From Candidatus Poribacteria bacterium (GTDB taxonomy: Bacteria > Poribacteria > WGA-4E > WGA-3G): 64,000 nt of DNA. Location of the stretch: positions 1-64,000 of the forward strand of contig JAJDTJ010000101.1 in the NCBI GenBank assembly GCA_022827225.1. The letters are read 5' to 3'. Below the pieces are notes generated by a model. The model was not told the DNA's origin. It did not search any database and was given only the letters and a program-made list of their open reading frames with translations. Position 1 is the first letter of the stretch. Every line of letters starts with the position of its first letter. Below are positions 36,433 to 45,369 of this stretch, piece by piece. Made by a program: the position numbers and the translations under genes.

Positions 36433-37389
36433 ATGTATACACTTATTATCATGTCATCTCATAAAAATTCTGTCCGCCAGCACGTGATTGGTCGAGGACT
36501 TCTATTGCTGTTATCCTGCATTATCCTTGGTCTATTGTTTGCGGCAATTGGCGGTTTCAGCTACGGTCTCTTCCACAAACGGCAGAGAGTCAACACTGAA
36601 AATGAATTACAGACGCGCATGGAGAAAGAAGTTCAACAATTAACACAGGAAAAACGCCAAGTTGAATCGGAACTTGCTGCCGTTAATAAGGAGATGAACG
36701 ACATTCGGCAGATGGCAGAAAAGATCCAGGAGGCTTTAGGGATACTCGGGCAAGGCGGCGCGCTTAATATTGCTGCGTCCGCTGGAGAACCCGACCCTCA
36801 ACAGACGGATATATCAGCGCTCGCTGATGCCACCCCTGATACCGACGAGCAGGAGAAGCTGACACCGAGTATCCTGAAAGAGGAGTTGCGGGAGCTCCAT
36901 AACTATATCAACGCATATCAAAAACAGCTTTTCGGATATCCGTTGATCCTCCCGGTGAAACTCCAACAAGAAAACGGGGAGCGATACGCTTTTTGGTATT
37001 CTTCGCACTTCGGATGGCGGAACCACCCGTTAACGCAAACCCGTGAATTTCACCAAGGGTTGGATATTAAAACCCGCGCCGGTGTTCCTGTGATCGCTGC
37101 CGCAGATGGCACAGTTGTACAGGTTGGCGAGAAGACCTATTTGGGAAATACAATTGAGATCATCCATGAAACATCCGGGTATAAAACGTTGTATGCGCAT
37201 TTGCAAGGCTATGCTGAGGGTCTCAAAGTTAATCAAGAAGTGGTACGTGGTCAAATTATTGGCTACGTCGGAAATACCGGTCGTAGCACCGGGGCTCATC
37301 TCCACTACGGCATCTATGATATAGAAAAAGAAAAGTGGATGAACCCGTCCCTGTTTATTTTTCATCAAGAACCAACACTCTCACCTTAA
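36433..37389 (+). CDS. M23-family (LytM-type) cell-wall peptidase, membrane anchored
   Basis: 318 residues. N-terminal transmembrane helix (about 20-47), coiled coil (about 55-105, QLTQEKRQVESELAAVNKEM), then a peptidase M23 domain starting FGWRNHPLTQ. Zinc ligands: H207 and D211 in HQGLDI, and H291 in HLHYGI, with H289. GNTGRSTGAHLHYG is typical. It cuts peptidoglycan cross-links or activates an amidase. SD GGAAAGGAG upstream of ATG. Confidence 0.93.
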   Translation: MYTLIIMSSHKNSVRQHVIGRGLLLLLSCIILGLLFAAIGGFSYGLFHKRQRVNTENELQTRMEKEVQQLTQEKRQVESELAAVNKEMNDIRQMAEKIQEALGILGQGGALNIAASAGEPDPQQTDISALADATPDTDEQEKLTPSILKEELRELHNYINAYQKQLFGYPLILPVKLQQENGERYAFWYSSHFGWRNHPLTQTREFHQGLDIKTRAGVPVIAAADGTVVQVGEKTYLGNTIEIIHETSGYKTLYAHLQGYAEGLKVNQEVVRGQIIGYVGNTGRSTGAHLHYGIYDIEKEKWMNPSLFIFHQEPTLSP

Positions 37390-37450
37390 GGCTTACAAAT
37401 CATGGTTAACTGCGTATTACTGACCCCATGGCAAAAGGAGTATTAAAAAA

Positions 37451-38788
37451 ATGTCCGACTTTAAGCCTCTGGTCCTGGCGATAACATTATGTCTTTTGGC
37501 ACTCCCGGTTCTCTCACTCGCTCAAGACGAACTCATCATTATCTCCCCGCACCCAGAGGGTATTGAAACAGAATTCGGCAAAAATTTCGAGAAATGGTAC
37601 GAAGCACAAACAGGTAGGAGCGTCAAAACCGACTGGCGAGATGTCGGCGGTACTTCCTCGAATTACCGGTTTATTGAATCAGAGTTTAAACGTGTGCCGG
37701 ACGGCATCGGTATCGATATTTTCTTTGGGGGCGGCACTGATAATTATCTCCGCCTCTCGACTATGGGATGGCTTCACGCCTACAAGCTGCCCGGCACGCA
37801 ACTTGAGCAGATGATGCAATCTTTCCACGGGATTCCGCTCTACGATGCTGAACATCGCTGGTACGGTGCAGCGTTATCGAGTTTCGGTATCATGTCCAAT
37901 GAAGAACTTCGCGAACTGTTGCAACTGCCCACAGTCTCGACCTGGCAGGATCTGGGTAACTTGGAACTGATCGGTAGAATTGGTGCGGCAGATCCGCGAG
38001 AGAGCGGGTCCGCCCACATGGTCTATGAGATCATCCTTCAAACCCTTGGCTGGAAAGACGGGTTCGCGCTCCTCACTAAGATCGGCGGCAATGTACGCGG
38101 TTTCTCCGCGGGTGCTAACGCTATCCCGACAGACGTTGTCGCGGGACAGGTCATTTACGGACTCGCAATCGACTTTTATGCGTATGGCCAAATCGCTGTC
38201 GTCGGTGCGGATAAAATCAAATACGTTGTTCCGGCTGACGGTGCGGTTGTCACGGCAGACCCGATCGCTATCCTTAAAGGCGCGCCGAACCTGCCGGTTG
38301 CGGAAAAGTTTCTCGAATTCGTTTTATCGGAAGATGCGCAGAAACTCTGGATGCTTCGCGATACGGATTCTGAGGGCCCTAAATGGAAAGGCGGTCTAAA
38401 CCGAGCCAGCGTGCTGCCAGCACTCTATGATAAACTCGGTGAAAGATGTATCGTTCCAAATCCGTTCGCTATGGAAGGTTCGCCGTTTCAATACGACTCA
38501 GACAAAGGGGGTACCCGCTGGAACATCGTCAACGATCTTTTCGGTATCCTCATCATCGATTCACATAAGGATCTCGTCAACGCGTGGAAAGCGATTGAGA
38601 AGAGTAAAGACCCAACAAAACGCGCCGCGGCAATTGCGGTCTTAACGAAGATGCCGATAACCGAAGCAGAGGCGATGGAATTGGCGAGCGGTGCTTGGAA
38701 AGACCCAGAAATCCGAAACGAGAAAATCAAAGAATGGGGTCAATTTGCTAAAGAGAAGTTCAAAGAAGCACGGAATCTGGCGAGATAG
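37451..38788 (+). CDS. periplasmic solute-binding protein of an ABC importer
   Basis: 445 residues with a signal peptide (LVLAITLCLLALPVLSLAQD, cleavage likely after SLA). The mature part begins DELIIISPHPEGIETEFG, like iron(III)- or thiamine-type class II binding proteins, and contains GIDIFFGGGTDNY and WQDLGNLELIGRIGAADP. No ABC permease or ATPase gene is adjacent, so its partners are elsewhere. SD AAAAGGAG precedes the ATG. Confidence 0.85.
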   Translation: MSDFKPLVLAITLCLLALPVLSLAQDELIIISPHPEGIETEFGKNFEKWYEAQTGRSVKTDWRDVGGTSSNYRFIESEFKRVPDGIGIDIFFGGGTDNYLRLSTMGWLHAYKLPGTQLEQMMQSFHGIPLYDAEHRWYGAALSSFGIMSNEELRELLQLPTVSTWQDLGNLELIGRIGAADPRESGSAHMVYEIILQTLGWKDGFALLTKIGGNVRGFSAGANAIPTDVVAGQVIYGLAIDFYAYGQIAVVGADKIKYVVPADGAVVTADPIAILKGAPNLPVAEKFLEFVLSEDAQKLWMLRDTDSEGPKWKGGLNRASVLPALYDKLGERCIVPNPFAMEGSPFQYDSDKGGTRWNIVNDLFGILIIDSHKDLVNAWKAIEKSKDPTKRAAAIAVLTKMPITEAEAMELASGAWKDPEIRNEKIKEWGQFAKEKFKEARNLAR

Positions 38789-38822
38789 CCTCGTTAGATA
38801 GCCCCTATTTATGCGGATCCAT

Positions 38823-38864
38823 ATCCGTTATTTTATATGGATTGGCGGGGTTACAAACCCCGCC
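38823..38864. repeat. paired hairpins between convergent genes
   Basis: ATCCATA ... TATGGAT and a perfect stem GGCGGGGTT (38844-38852) / AACCCCGCC (38856-38864) lie between the binding-protein gene and the convergent giant fusion gene. They may act as a two-way transcription end or be a dispersed palindromic repeat. Confidence 0.6.
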
Positions 38865-38910
38865 TACAGTGAAAGTGTTTGTCCTACAAAACACGATTTG
38901 GGTAGGTCTC

Positions 38911-41900
38911 TTAGAGAGCCTTGATCAAATTGACGAAAGCCCGTTGGTTATTGATTGCCCTTTCGTCTTTGCCACCCATATAAGAATCTTGAAACGCCAT
39001 ACCCATGCCTGAAACGAAAACGGCTCCTTCGCCATAGTCCGTTTTGACTAACAGGTCTTCTCCAGTAGCAGCACATCCGAGCACGTTGTATCCGTTCCCA
39101 ACGATTTCAGCTGGACACTGGAGTGCTATTTCGTTGACATTTTGGAAAATCTCTGCTGCGAGATTCTCCGCCTTTCTAAATTCTGGGTCGGGTATCGGTT
39201 TGAGTTCAATGTTAAATTCTTTCAACAACGGGTTATAGAAATCAGGACCATCAACACAACCGCCGCTGCCCCAGCACAAAACAAATAGCCTTCCACCATT
39301 AGCGACGTAATCGGTGATTGCCTCAATCTCACTCGGAACAAAAGGGACGATGGGACCGGCATATTTGCTATGCAGCACCAACACATCATAGCTAGAAAGT
39401 AGGTCTTCCGATAGTTTTCTATCGGCATTTGTCCCGACTTCAAAACCGTTTTTTCGCAGCAGTGCGTATGCCGTATACTGCGAGAAATTATAGACACCGA
39501 GTCCTCTTATATCCGATTGATTATGGGAAAAGTCGAGCAAGATTCGCCGATCAGCAGTAGGTATATCTGCTGCTGCAGTGGATTCGACTGCGAAGGTAGA
39601 TAGCGGTGTACCACAACCCCCTTTCGTTGTAGCGATAGTGCGTCCTGCATCATCAAGTACTTCAAGATGCCAGAGATAGTTTTCGCCAACATCCAAATCT
39701 ATCTCTTCAAGGCGAACCTGTGGCTCCTTCGTCTCTTTGATATAGGTCGCTTCCGTGCCTCTAACCTCGTTAATCAAAAGAACATACGCGTGTGCGTCAT
39801 CTACCGGCTCCCACTCGAAGAGATGCGGTAATGAGATACGTTCTTCGTCTCGTGGTGATAACCGAACAAGTTCTTTGGTTGGGGTATTATCAGAACAGCC
39901 ACAACTGGAATTCATGATTCGTGCCTCCTTTACGCCGTCTACTCGCGCACGGAAATCTTGCAATGAGGTGAAAACACCACCGGATTCCCGCGCTGTTAAA
40001 ATTTCATCTATCACCTCATCTCCAATACCTTTAACAGCAACAAAGCCAGTACGGATACCGTTACCTTCAACCGTATATCCCTTCTCACTCGTGTTAATGT
40101 CCAACGGGAGCAGATCAATTTCTACACCGAGAAAATCGGCAAGTTTTTCACATTCGGACCGGTAGCGTGCGATTTTCTCGGCATATCCTGACTCGCCGGT
40201 CATCATCGCTGCCATGAACTCGCGCGGATAGTGCGTTTTCAGGTATGCCATACGGTATGCTAACATAGAATAAGCGACAGTGTGCGATTTGTTGAAGGCA
40301 TAGCGCGCAGTCGGTTCAAGCAGCCCAAATATCGTTTCTGCCTCCTCTTTAGCGAACCCTTTTTTCACTGCACCATCAACGAATTTTTCACGCTGTTCTT
40401 CAATCAATACTTCATTTCGTTTCCCTATTACACTACGGAGGACATCCGCTTCAGCGAATGTAAAGTCCGCCACATCGTGTGCGATTTGCATCACCTGCTC
40501 TTGATAGATACACACACCGTAGGTGCTTCTGAGTGCTTCCTCAAACGAAGGATGTCCGTATATTATCGGTTGGGTCCCATTCTTCCGGTCTATGTAGTCT
40601 TGCAGATCCCCAGCTTCTATCGGACCCGGGCGATAAAGTGCGGGGATTGCCGAGAACTCCTCAAAATTGTCGGGGCTGAGTTCCGTGACAACCCGATACA
40701 TACCCCCCGAGGCTTCCAACTGGAACAAACCATTAATCAATCCATGACTGAGAAGTGTGTAGGTGTCTCTATCATCAAATGGGATTTCTTCTAACTTGAT
40801 CTCTTTACCATGGTTTGCCTTAATCATCTGGAGGCAGTCGTATATCTCAGTAAGACTTCGTAAGCCGAGCGAATCGAATTTGACGATACCGACATCTTCA
40901 ACCGCTTTACTTTCAAACTGCGTTGCCACTTGGTCGTGTTTATCCTTGAAGAGCGGAACGTAATTTGTCAGGGGGCCCTCTGAAACCACGATTCCGGAGG
41001 CATGACAAGAGACGTGCCGTTTCATACCTTCAACGGCTTTGCTCATCTCAATCAGCTCCCGATTCTCCGGGAGTTCAGCGAGTGCTTGGAACTCCGGTAC
41101 CTGTTCCAAAGCCTCATCAAGCGTGATACCCGGCATCGGTGGAATCAACTCCGTTAATTTTTGGACATTTTCAAGCGGCATTTCAAGTGCGCGCCCGACA
41201 TCCTTAATAGCGGCTTTCGCCCCCAATGTCGCAAAGGTGGCGACTTTACCGACGGAATCCGCGCCGTATTTTTTCGCCAAGTACTCAATTATAGATTCCC
41301 GGGCGCGGTCGGCGAAATCGATATCAATATCGGGTGGCGCGAGACGCTCAAGGTTTAAGAATCGTTCAAACAGACAACCGTAATCCATCGGATTGAAGTT
41401 AATCACATCGAGTGCATACAGCACGAGACTACCAGCGGCAGAACCGCGGGCAGAGAGTGGGTATCCCTGTTTGTGTGCATGGTTGACGTAATCGCCGACA
41501 ATCAAAAAATAATTGGCGTGTCCGGTCTGTCTGATAATATCCAACTCGTAATCAATCCGCTGCCGGATGGGTTCAGAGAGTTCGCCATATTTTTCGCGCA
41601 AGCCTCGGTAGCACATTTCCTGAAGGTAACTGTCGTGCGTGTACCCTTCAGGGATTTTATACTTCGGCATCGGGTCGCGCTGATAGTCGAGTTCAAGGTT
41701 GCACCGATTCGCAATTTCAAGTGTGTTGCTGATCGCCTCTGGGGGGTAATCCTTGAGTGCTTCCCGCATCTCGTCAACGCTTTTAAAGTAGAAATGGTTA
41801 TCGAACCGCACGCGGTCTCGGTCGTTGATGGTCTTCTTGGTCTGGATGCAGAGCAGTACATCGTGCATGGCGTGGTCGGACTTGCGGAGGTAGTGGCAGT

Positions 41901-44148
41901 CGTTTGTGCCGACGAGGGGAAGATTGAACTCTTTCGCCAGTTGCACCATCACCGGATACGCCTGAAGTTCCTTGTCGATGTAGTGGTTCTGGAGCTCAAC
42001 GTAGAGATTGTGTTGCCCCATGATCTCCATGAGCGTTTTGAAGTTTTGGATCGCCTCGTCGCGGCGATTTGTGCACAGGAGTTGCGGCACCTGTCCTTGG
42101 ATACACCCTGTTAGCGCGATAATTCCGTCCCGGTACTCGCGCAGGATTTCCAGGTCAATCCGCGGCTTACGATTGAACCCTTCCGTGTATCCGAGCGATA
42201 CCAGTTCTAAGAGATTTCTATAACCGATTGCATCCTCCGCGAGGAGTGTAAGGTGATAGGGACCTCCGTGTTCCTGTTCACGCGTCTTTCGACTCGCTTG
42301 TGCAACATACACCTCACACCCGATGATAGGCTTGATACCGGCATCCGTCGCTTTGTTGTAAAGCTCCCACGCGCCGAACATATTCCCGTGGTCGGTCAGT
42401 GCGACAGCGGGGACACTATGTGTAACCGCCCAGTCCACCATATCCGAAATACGGCACGCGCCGTCGAGCATGCTATACTCACTATGGTTATGTAGATGAA
42501 CGAATTCGGAAGCGGTTTTGGAAGGAATAGAAGTACCGGCATCAGGAGAGGTACCGTCCTGCCGAGTGGAGAGTGGCGTAGTCGGGTCACTTTGTCCGCC
42601 AATTCCTGTTGCGAGGACAGTGACATCAACGGTGTCTTCAGATTCAGGAGCGTCGTCTTTATAGACCAGCCCAAAGATAATCATTGCTTCGGGCGCGGCA
42701 TCTTTAATAACCGTCATTCCTGCATCCAATTCATTCATCATGAAGTCTGACGGAGCACCCACATTGACAATCAATCCAGGCGCATCACCCATTTTCCTGC
42801 CATCTAAGAGCGGAGAGGAGACAGCCTTTTCTGCAGCAATTCGCGCCCGACCTTCACCCTTCGCGTGTCCGACCCCCATCAACACTGTGCCAGCACTCTT
42901 CATGATGCTTTCTATATCCATGAAATCCACGTTAATCTCGCCTGATTCCACAATAATATCGGCAACACTTTTAATGCCGCGTATTACAGTTTCATTGCTA
43001 AGATGGAACGCTTCGCTCGGTGAAGGTTCCGCCTCAACAGTGTCGAGAAGTCGCTGATTCGGTACGACAATAACGGCCTCTGTGTGCTCTTGAAGTTCTT
43101 GGCATCCGTCCTCTGCTTGTTCGGCGCGGCGTTGCCCTTCAAAATCAAATGGCAGCGTCACAACACCAATTGTCAAAGCCTCGTGTTCTCGTGCGAGGGA
43201 TGTAATCACGGGTGCGGCACCTGTCCCCGTTCCACCGCCCATGCCTGCGACAACGAAAACCAGACGCGCGTCTGCAAGTGCAGTGTCAAGCGTCTCCAGA
43301 TTTTCCTCAGCAGCACTTCTACCGATCTCAGGATTCGCGTCTGCGCTAAAGCCTTTCGTGGTGTCAACTCCGATCTGTATCTGCGTCGCGCCCTCACACG
43401 TGCGGAGTGCTTCTAAATCCGTGTTCACAGCATAAAATTCCACGTCTTTCTGATAGGATGCCATCATCTGTTTGATGACGTTGCAACCGGCATCGCCGAC
43501 CCCGAAAATTTTAAGTTTGTCTCGTACCGGCTTGGACACCTCTTTTTCACGTGTCATAGTTGTTCCCCTCTTAATCTCTTCAACGCCAAATTCCTCACGC
43601 AAAAGTGAGCGAATCTGGCGGAGCCTCGTTTTGACAGTCCCCGCCGCCAAACCGAGTTCCTCTGCGATTTCGTTGACAGTCCACAACTCTAAATAGTACA
43701 ACACTGCGACGGCGCGGACCCGCTCCGGTAGGTGATGCACGGCTTCTGTTACAGCGGCGCGAAGTTCTATTTCCCGAGTACGGGCAAGCACATCCCGATC
43801 AATCGTCTCAGCGAGTTTCTCCGCACTCTGAAGGATTTCGCTTCTGTTGTGCGCCTTCGCGGCGTAGTACCTTCTGCAAGTGGTGTAGGCTATTTTTCGG
43901 AGCCAAGCACCGAAGCTGCCGACTTCGCGTAAGCCTCCGATGTTTTCCCAGACTGCCACCCAAATGTCTTGAAAGATCTCTTCAGCATCTCGGATTTGAC
44001 GGGAGTGTGAGACAACCATTTGCCAAATCCTTGAGCTATGGCGGGATGCAAGTTGCGCAAACGCTGCCTCGTCTCCGTCTTGCACGCGCTGGATGAGTTC
44101 TTCATCTGTCAGATCCGTATATGTATATATCGATGAATCATATCGCAT
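38911..44148 (-). CDS. ECF sigma factor - FtsZ - DnaE - unknown C-terminal domain, single fused frame
   Basis: One open frame of 1745 residues. Residues 1-197: ECF sigma factor with region 2 (DGDEAAFAQLASRH ... EEIFQDIWVAVWENI) and region 4 helix-turn-helix (LWTVNEIAEELGLAAGTVKT). Residues 198-517: FtsZ, with NTDLEAL, tubulin signature GGGTGTG (304-310) and T7 loop N406-V-D408-x2-D411; the T1 loop reads GVGDAGCN instead of GVGGAGGN. Residues 518-547: linker in place of the FtsZ tail. Residues 548-1404: DnaE PHP domain (HLHNHSEYS, TDHGN, NDCHYL) and polymerase core with D940, D942 (PDIDIDF) and D1092 (KFDSLGL). It stops inside the helix-hairpin-helix part, so OB-fold and tau-binding parts are missing. 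Residues 1412-1745: unrelated domain with a possible glutamine-amidotransferase-like or DUF4350-like fold. Likely a divergent paralogue; see findings. Confidence 0.88.
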   Translation of the reverse strand: MRYDSSIYTYTDLTDEELIQRVQDGDEAAFAQLASRHSSRIWQMVVSHSRQIRDAEEIFQDIWVAVWENIGGLREVGSFGAWLRKIAYTTCRRYYAAKAHNRSEILQSAEKLAETIDRDVLARTREIELRAAVTEAVHHLPERVRAVAVLYYLELWTVNEIAEELGLAAGTVKTRLRQIRSLLREEFGVEEIKRGTTMTREKEVSKPVRDKLKIFGVGDAGCNVIKQMMASYQKDVEFYAVNTDLEALRTCEGATQIQIGVDTTKGFSADANPEIGRSAAEENLETLDTALADARLVFVVAGMGGGTGTGAAPVITSLAREHEALTIGVVTLPFDFEGQRRAEQAEDGCQELQEHTEAVIVVPNQRLLDTVEAEPSPSEAFHLSNETVIRGIKSVADIIVESGEINVDFMDIESIMKSAGTVLMGVGHAKGEGRARIAAEKAVSSPLLDGRKMGDAPGLIVNVGAPSDFMMNELDAGMTVIKDAAPEAMIIFGLVYKDDAPESEDTVDVTVLATGIGGQSDPTTPLSTRQDGTSPDAGTSIPSKTASEFVHLHNHSEYSMLDGACRISDMVDWAVTHSVPAVALTDHGNMFGAWELYNKATDAGIKPIIGCEVYVAQASRKTREQEHGGPYHLTLLAEDAIGYRNLLELVSLGYTEGFNRKPRIDLEILREYRDGIIALTGCIQGQVPQLLCTNRRDEAIQNFKTLMEIMGQHNLYVELQNHYIDKELQAYPVMVQLAKEFNLPLVGTNDCHYLRKSDHAMHDVLLCIQTKKTINDRDRVRFDNHFYFKSVDEMREALKDYPPEAISNTLEIANRCNLELDYQRDPMPKYKIPEGYTHDSYLQEMCYRGLREKYGELSEPIRQRIDYELDIIRQTGHANYFLIVGDYVNHAHKQGYPLSARGSAAGSLVLYALDVINFNPMDYGCLFERFLNLERLAPPDIDIDFADRARESIIEYLAKKYGADSVGKVATFATLGAKAAIKDVGRALEMPLENVQKLTELIPPMPGITLDEALEQVPEFQALAELPENRELIEMSKAVEGMKRHVSCHASGIVVSEGPLTNYVPLFKDKHDQVATQFESKAVEDVGIVKFDSLGLRSLTEIYDCLQMIKANHGKEIKLEEIPFDDRDTYTLLSHGLINGLFQLEASGGMYRVVTELSPDNFEEFSAIPALYRPGPIEAGDLQDYIDRKNGTQPIIYGHPSFEEALRSTYGVCIYQEQVMQIAHDVADFTFAEADVLRSVIGKRNEVLIEEQREKFVDGAVKKGFAKEEAETIFGLLEPTARYAFNKSHTVAYSMLAYRMAYLKTHYPREFMAAMMTGESGYAEKIARYRSECEKLADFLGVEIDLLPLDINTSEKGYTVEGNGIRTGFVAVKGIGDEVIDEILTARESGGVFTSLQDFRARVDGVKEARIMNSSCGCSDNTPTKELVRLSPRDEERISLPHLFEWEPVDDAHAYVLLINEVRGTEATYIKETKEPQVRLEEIDLDVGENYLWHLEVLDDAGRTIATTKGGCGTPLSTFAVESTAAADIPTADRRILLDFSHNQSDIRGLGVYNFSQYTAYALLRKNGFEVGTNADRKLSEDLLSSYDVLVLHSKYAGPIVPFVPSEIEAITDYVANGGRLFVLCWGSGGCVDGPDFYNPLLKEFNIELKPIPDPEFRKAENLAAEIFQNVNEIALQCPAEIVGNGYNVLGCAATGEDLLVKTDYGEGAVFVSGMGMAFQDSYMGGKDERAINNQRAFVNLIKAL
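39915..39931 (-). promoter_or_regulatory. internal Shine-Dalgarno and ATG at DnaE/C-terminal junction
   Basis: AAAGGAGG (39924-39931) lies 8 bp before ATG 39915 (codon 1412 of the fused frame). The product from here would begin MNSSCGCSDNTPTK. This start could make the 334-residue C-terminal protein separately. Confidence 0.65.
43557..43572 (-). promoter_or_regulatory. internal Shine-Dalgarno and ATG at sigma/FtsZ junction
   Basis: AAGAGGGG (43565-43572) lies 7 bp before ATG 43557 (codon 198). The product from here would begin MTREKEVSKPVRDKLKIFGV and contain FtsZ, DnaE and the C-terminal domain without the sigma factor. Confidence 0.65.
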
Positions 44149-44157
44149 AGATAAATT

Positions 44158-44182
44158 CCCAATTAGATTTTGCCAATTAGAC
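44158..44182. promoter_or_regulatory. direct repeats upstream of sigma-fusion start
   Basis: CCAATTAGA occurs twice, with starts about 16 bp apart, in the leader 10-35 bp before the start of the sigma/FtsZ/DnaE frame. This could be an operator or a repeat left by slippage. Confidence 0.35.
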
Positions 44183-44250
44183 TGTAGTTATAAAGAGGGG
44201 AATTTTCGGGGAAAGGGTTTAAAAAAATAAAAAGAGTTGATTTTTTTCTC

Positions 44251-45369
44251 CTATCGTCGTCGTGACGCCATGTCAAAACCGACGGCTGCGACGAGTACGA
44301 CACCTTTGATAATATCCTGCCACGAGGCATCCATATTTGCCATGCTCATGCCGTTGTTGAGGCTCTCCATAACGAACGCCCCTAAGATTGCACCGAAGAT
44401 GCTCCCGCGCCCACCCATTAAACTTGCGCCACCGATAACACACGCAGCGATGGCATCTAACTCCAGCAAGCGTCCGGCTTCTGGACTCGCACTCCCGACC
44501 CGTGCCGTCATGACAACACCGGCGATCGCCATCAACGCGCCCATCGTTGCAAACACGCGCAACGTAATGCTGCGCACGTTGACCCCGGAGAGGTACGCGG
44601 CTTCTGAATTGCCACCGACGGCATAGACGTAACGTCCGAAACGGGTGTGGTTCGCAATGAAATGAAATACGAACGCCAATCCGAAAAGAATACAGACCGG
44701 AAACGGAACACCTTTGTGAGCGTTCATCACGGTAATGAAAGCGACGATGAGTGCCGATGCCGCAGCGATTTTCAATAGGAACACTGGCAGAGCGGCTTGT
44801 TCCGGGTTTCCGTATTGTAGCCGCGCGATGCGTTGCCGGTAAAAACGGTACCCACTGATACCGATGCCGACAGCCATGAGTCCCCATCCGAGTGTCGGGG
44901 AGAGGTAGGCGTTACCGATGGCTTTGAGCCAATTGTTGGGAAGCAAAATCGTTTCACCTCCGGTAAACGCGAGCATCAAGCCGCGATACGCCAGAAACCC
45001 GCCTAACGTGACAATAAACGCCGGGATCCGCTGATATGCGACGAGGTAACCCTGCATCAATCCGATCAGGGTCCCGATACAGATAACAAGGAGAAGTGTC
45101 ACCGGAATCGATTGCCCCCACCGCACGTGCACAATCGCTGCGATCGCCCCGAGCAACCCGGCACCGTAACCCACAGACAAGTCAATGTTGGCAGAGACGA
45201 TGACCAGCGTCATGCCGACAGCGAGGATGGCTGTGACGGCGGCTTGGCGGGAGAGATTCGAGAGGTTCCGAGTGCTAAGGAAGGTGCCACTGGTCAACAG
45301 TGTGAAAATCACCCAGACACAGACAAGCGCAAGCACCATCGCATACATACGGAGATTTAGCTTCTTCAT
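44251..45369 (-). CDS. sugar ABC transporter permease, RbsC/XylH type
   Basis: 372 residues with about ten hydrophobic helices. Typical stretches of the BPD_transp_2 family: SRQAAVTAILAVGMTLVIVS, NIDLSVGYGAGLLGAIAA, IPAFIVTLGGFLAYRGLML, RFGRYVYAVGGNSEAAYLSG and VIGGASLMGGRGSI. The long middle loop (FYRQRIARLQYGNPEQ) is characteristic of the xylose permease XylH. No ATPase or sugar-binding gene is adjacent. Its ATG overlaps the TatD stop codon (ATGA), so the two are coupled. Confidence 0.88.
   Translation of the reverse strand: MKKLNLRMYAMVLALVCVWVIFTLLTSGTFLSTRNLSNLSRQAAVTAILAVGMTLVIVSANIDLSVGYGAGLLGAIAAIVHVRWGQSIPVTLLLVICIGTLIGLMQGYLVAYQRIPAFIVTLGGFLAYRGLMLAFTGGETILLPNNWLKAIGNAYLSPTLGWGLMAVGIGISGYRFYRQRIARLQYGNPEQAALPVFLLKIAAASALIVAFITVMNAHKGVPFPVCILFGLAFVFHFIANHTRFGRYVYAVGGNSEAAYLSGVNVRSITLRVFATMGALMAIAGVVMTARVGSASPEAGRLLELDAIAACVIGGASLMGGRGSIFGAILGAFVMESLNNGMSMANMDASWQDIIKGVVLVAAVGFDMASRRR

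Noticed and set aside
37451..45369. Binding protein and XylH-like permease as one ABC importer
   Set aside because: They are on opposite strands, separated by the giant fusion gene, and belong to different substrate classes.
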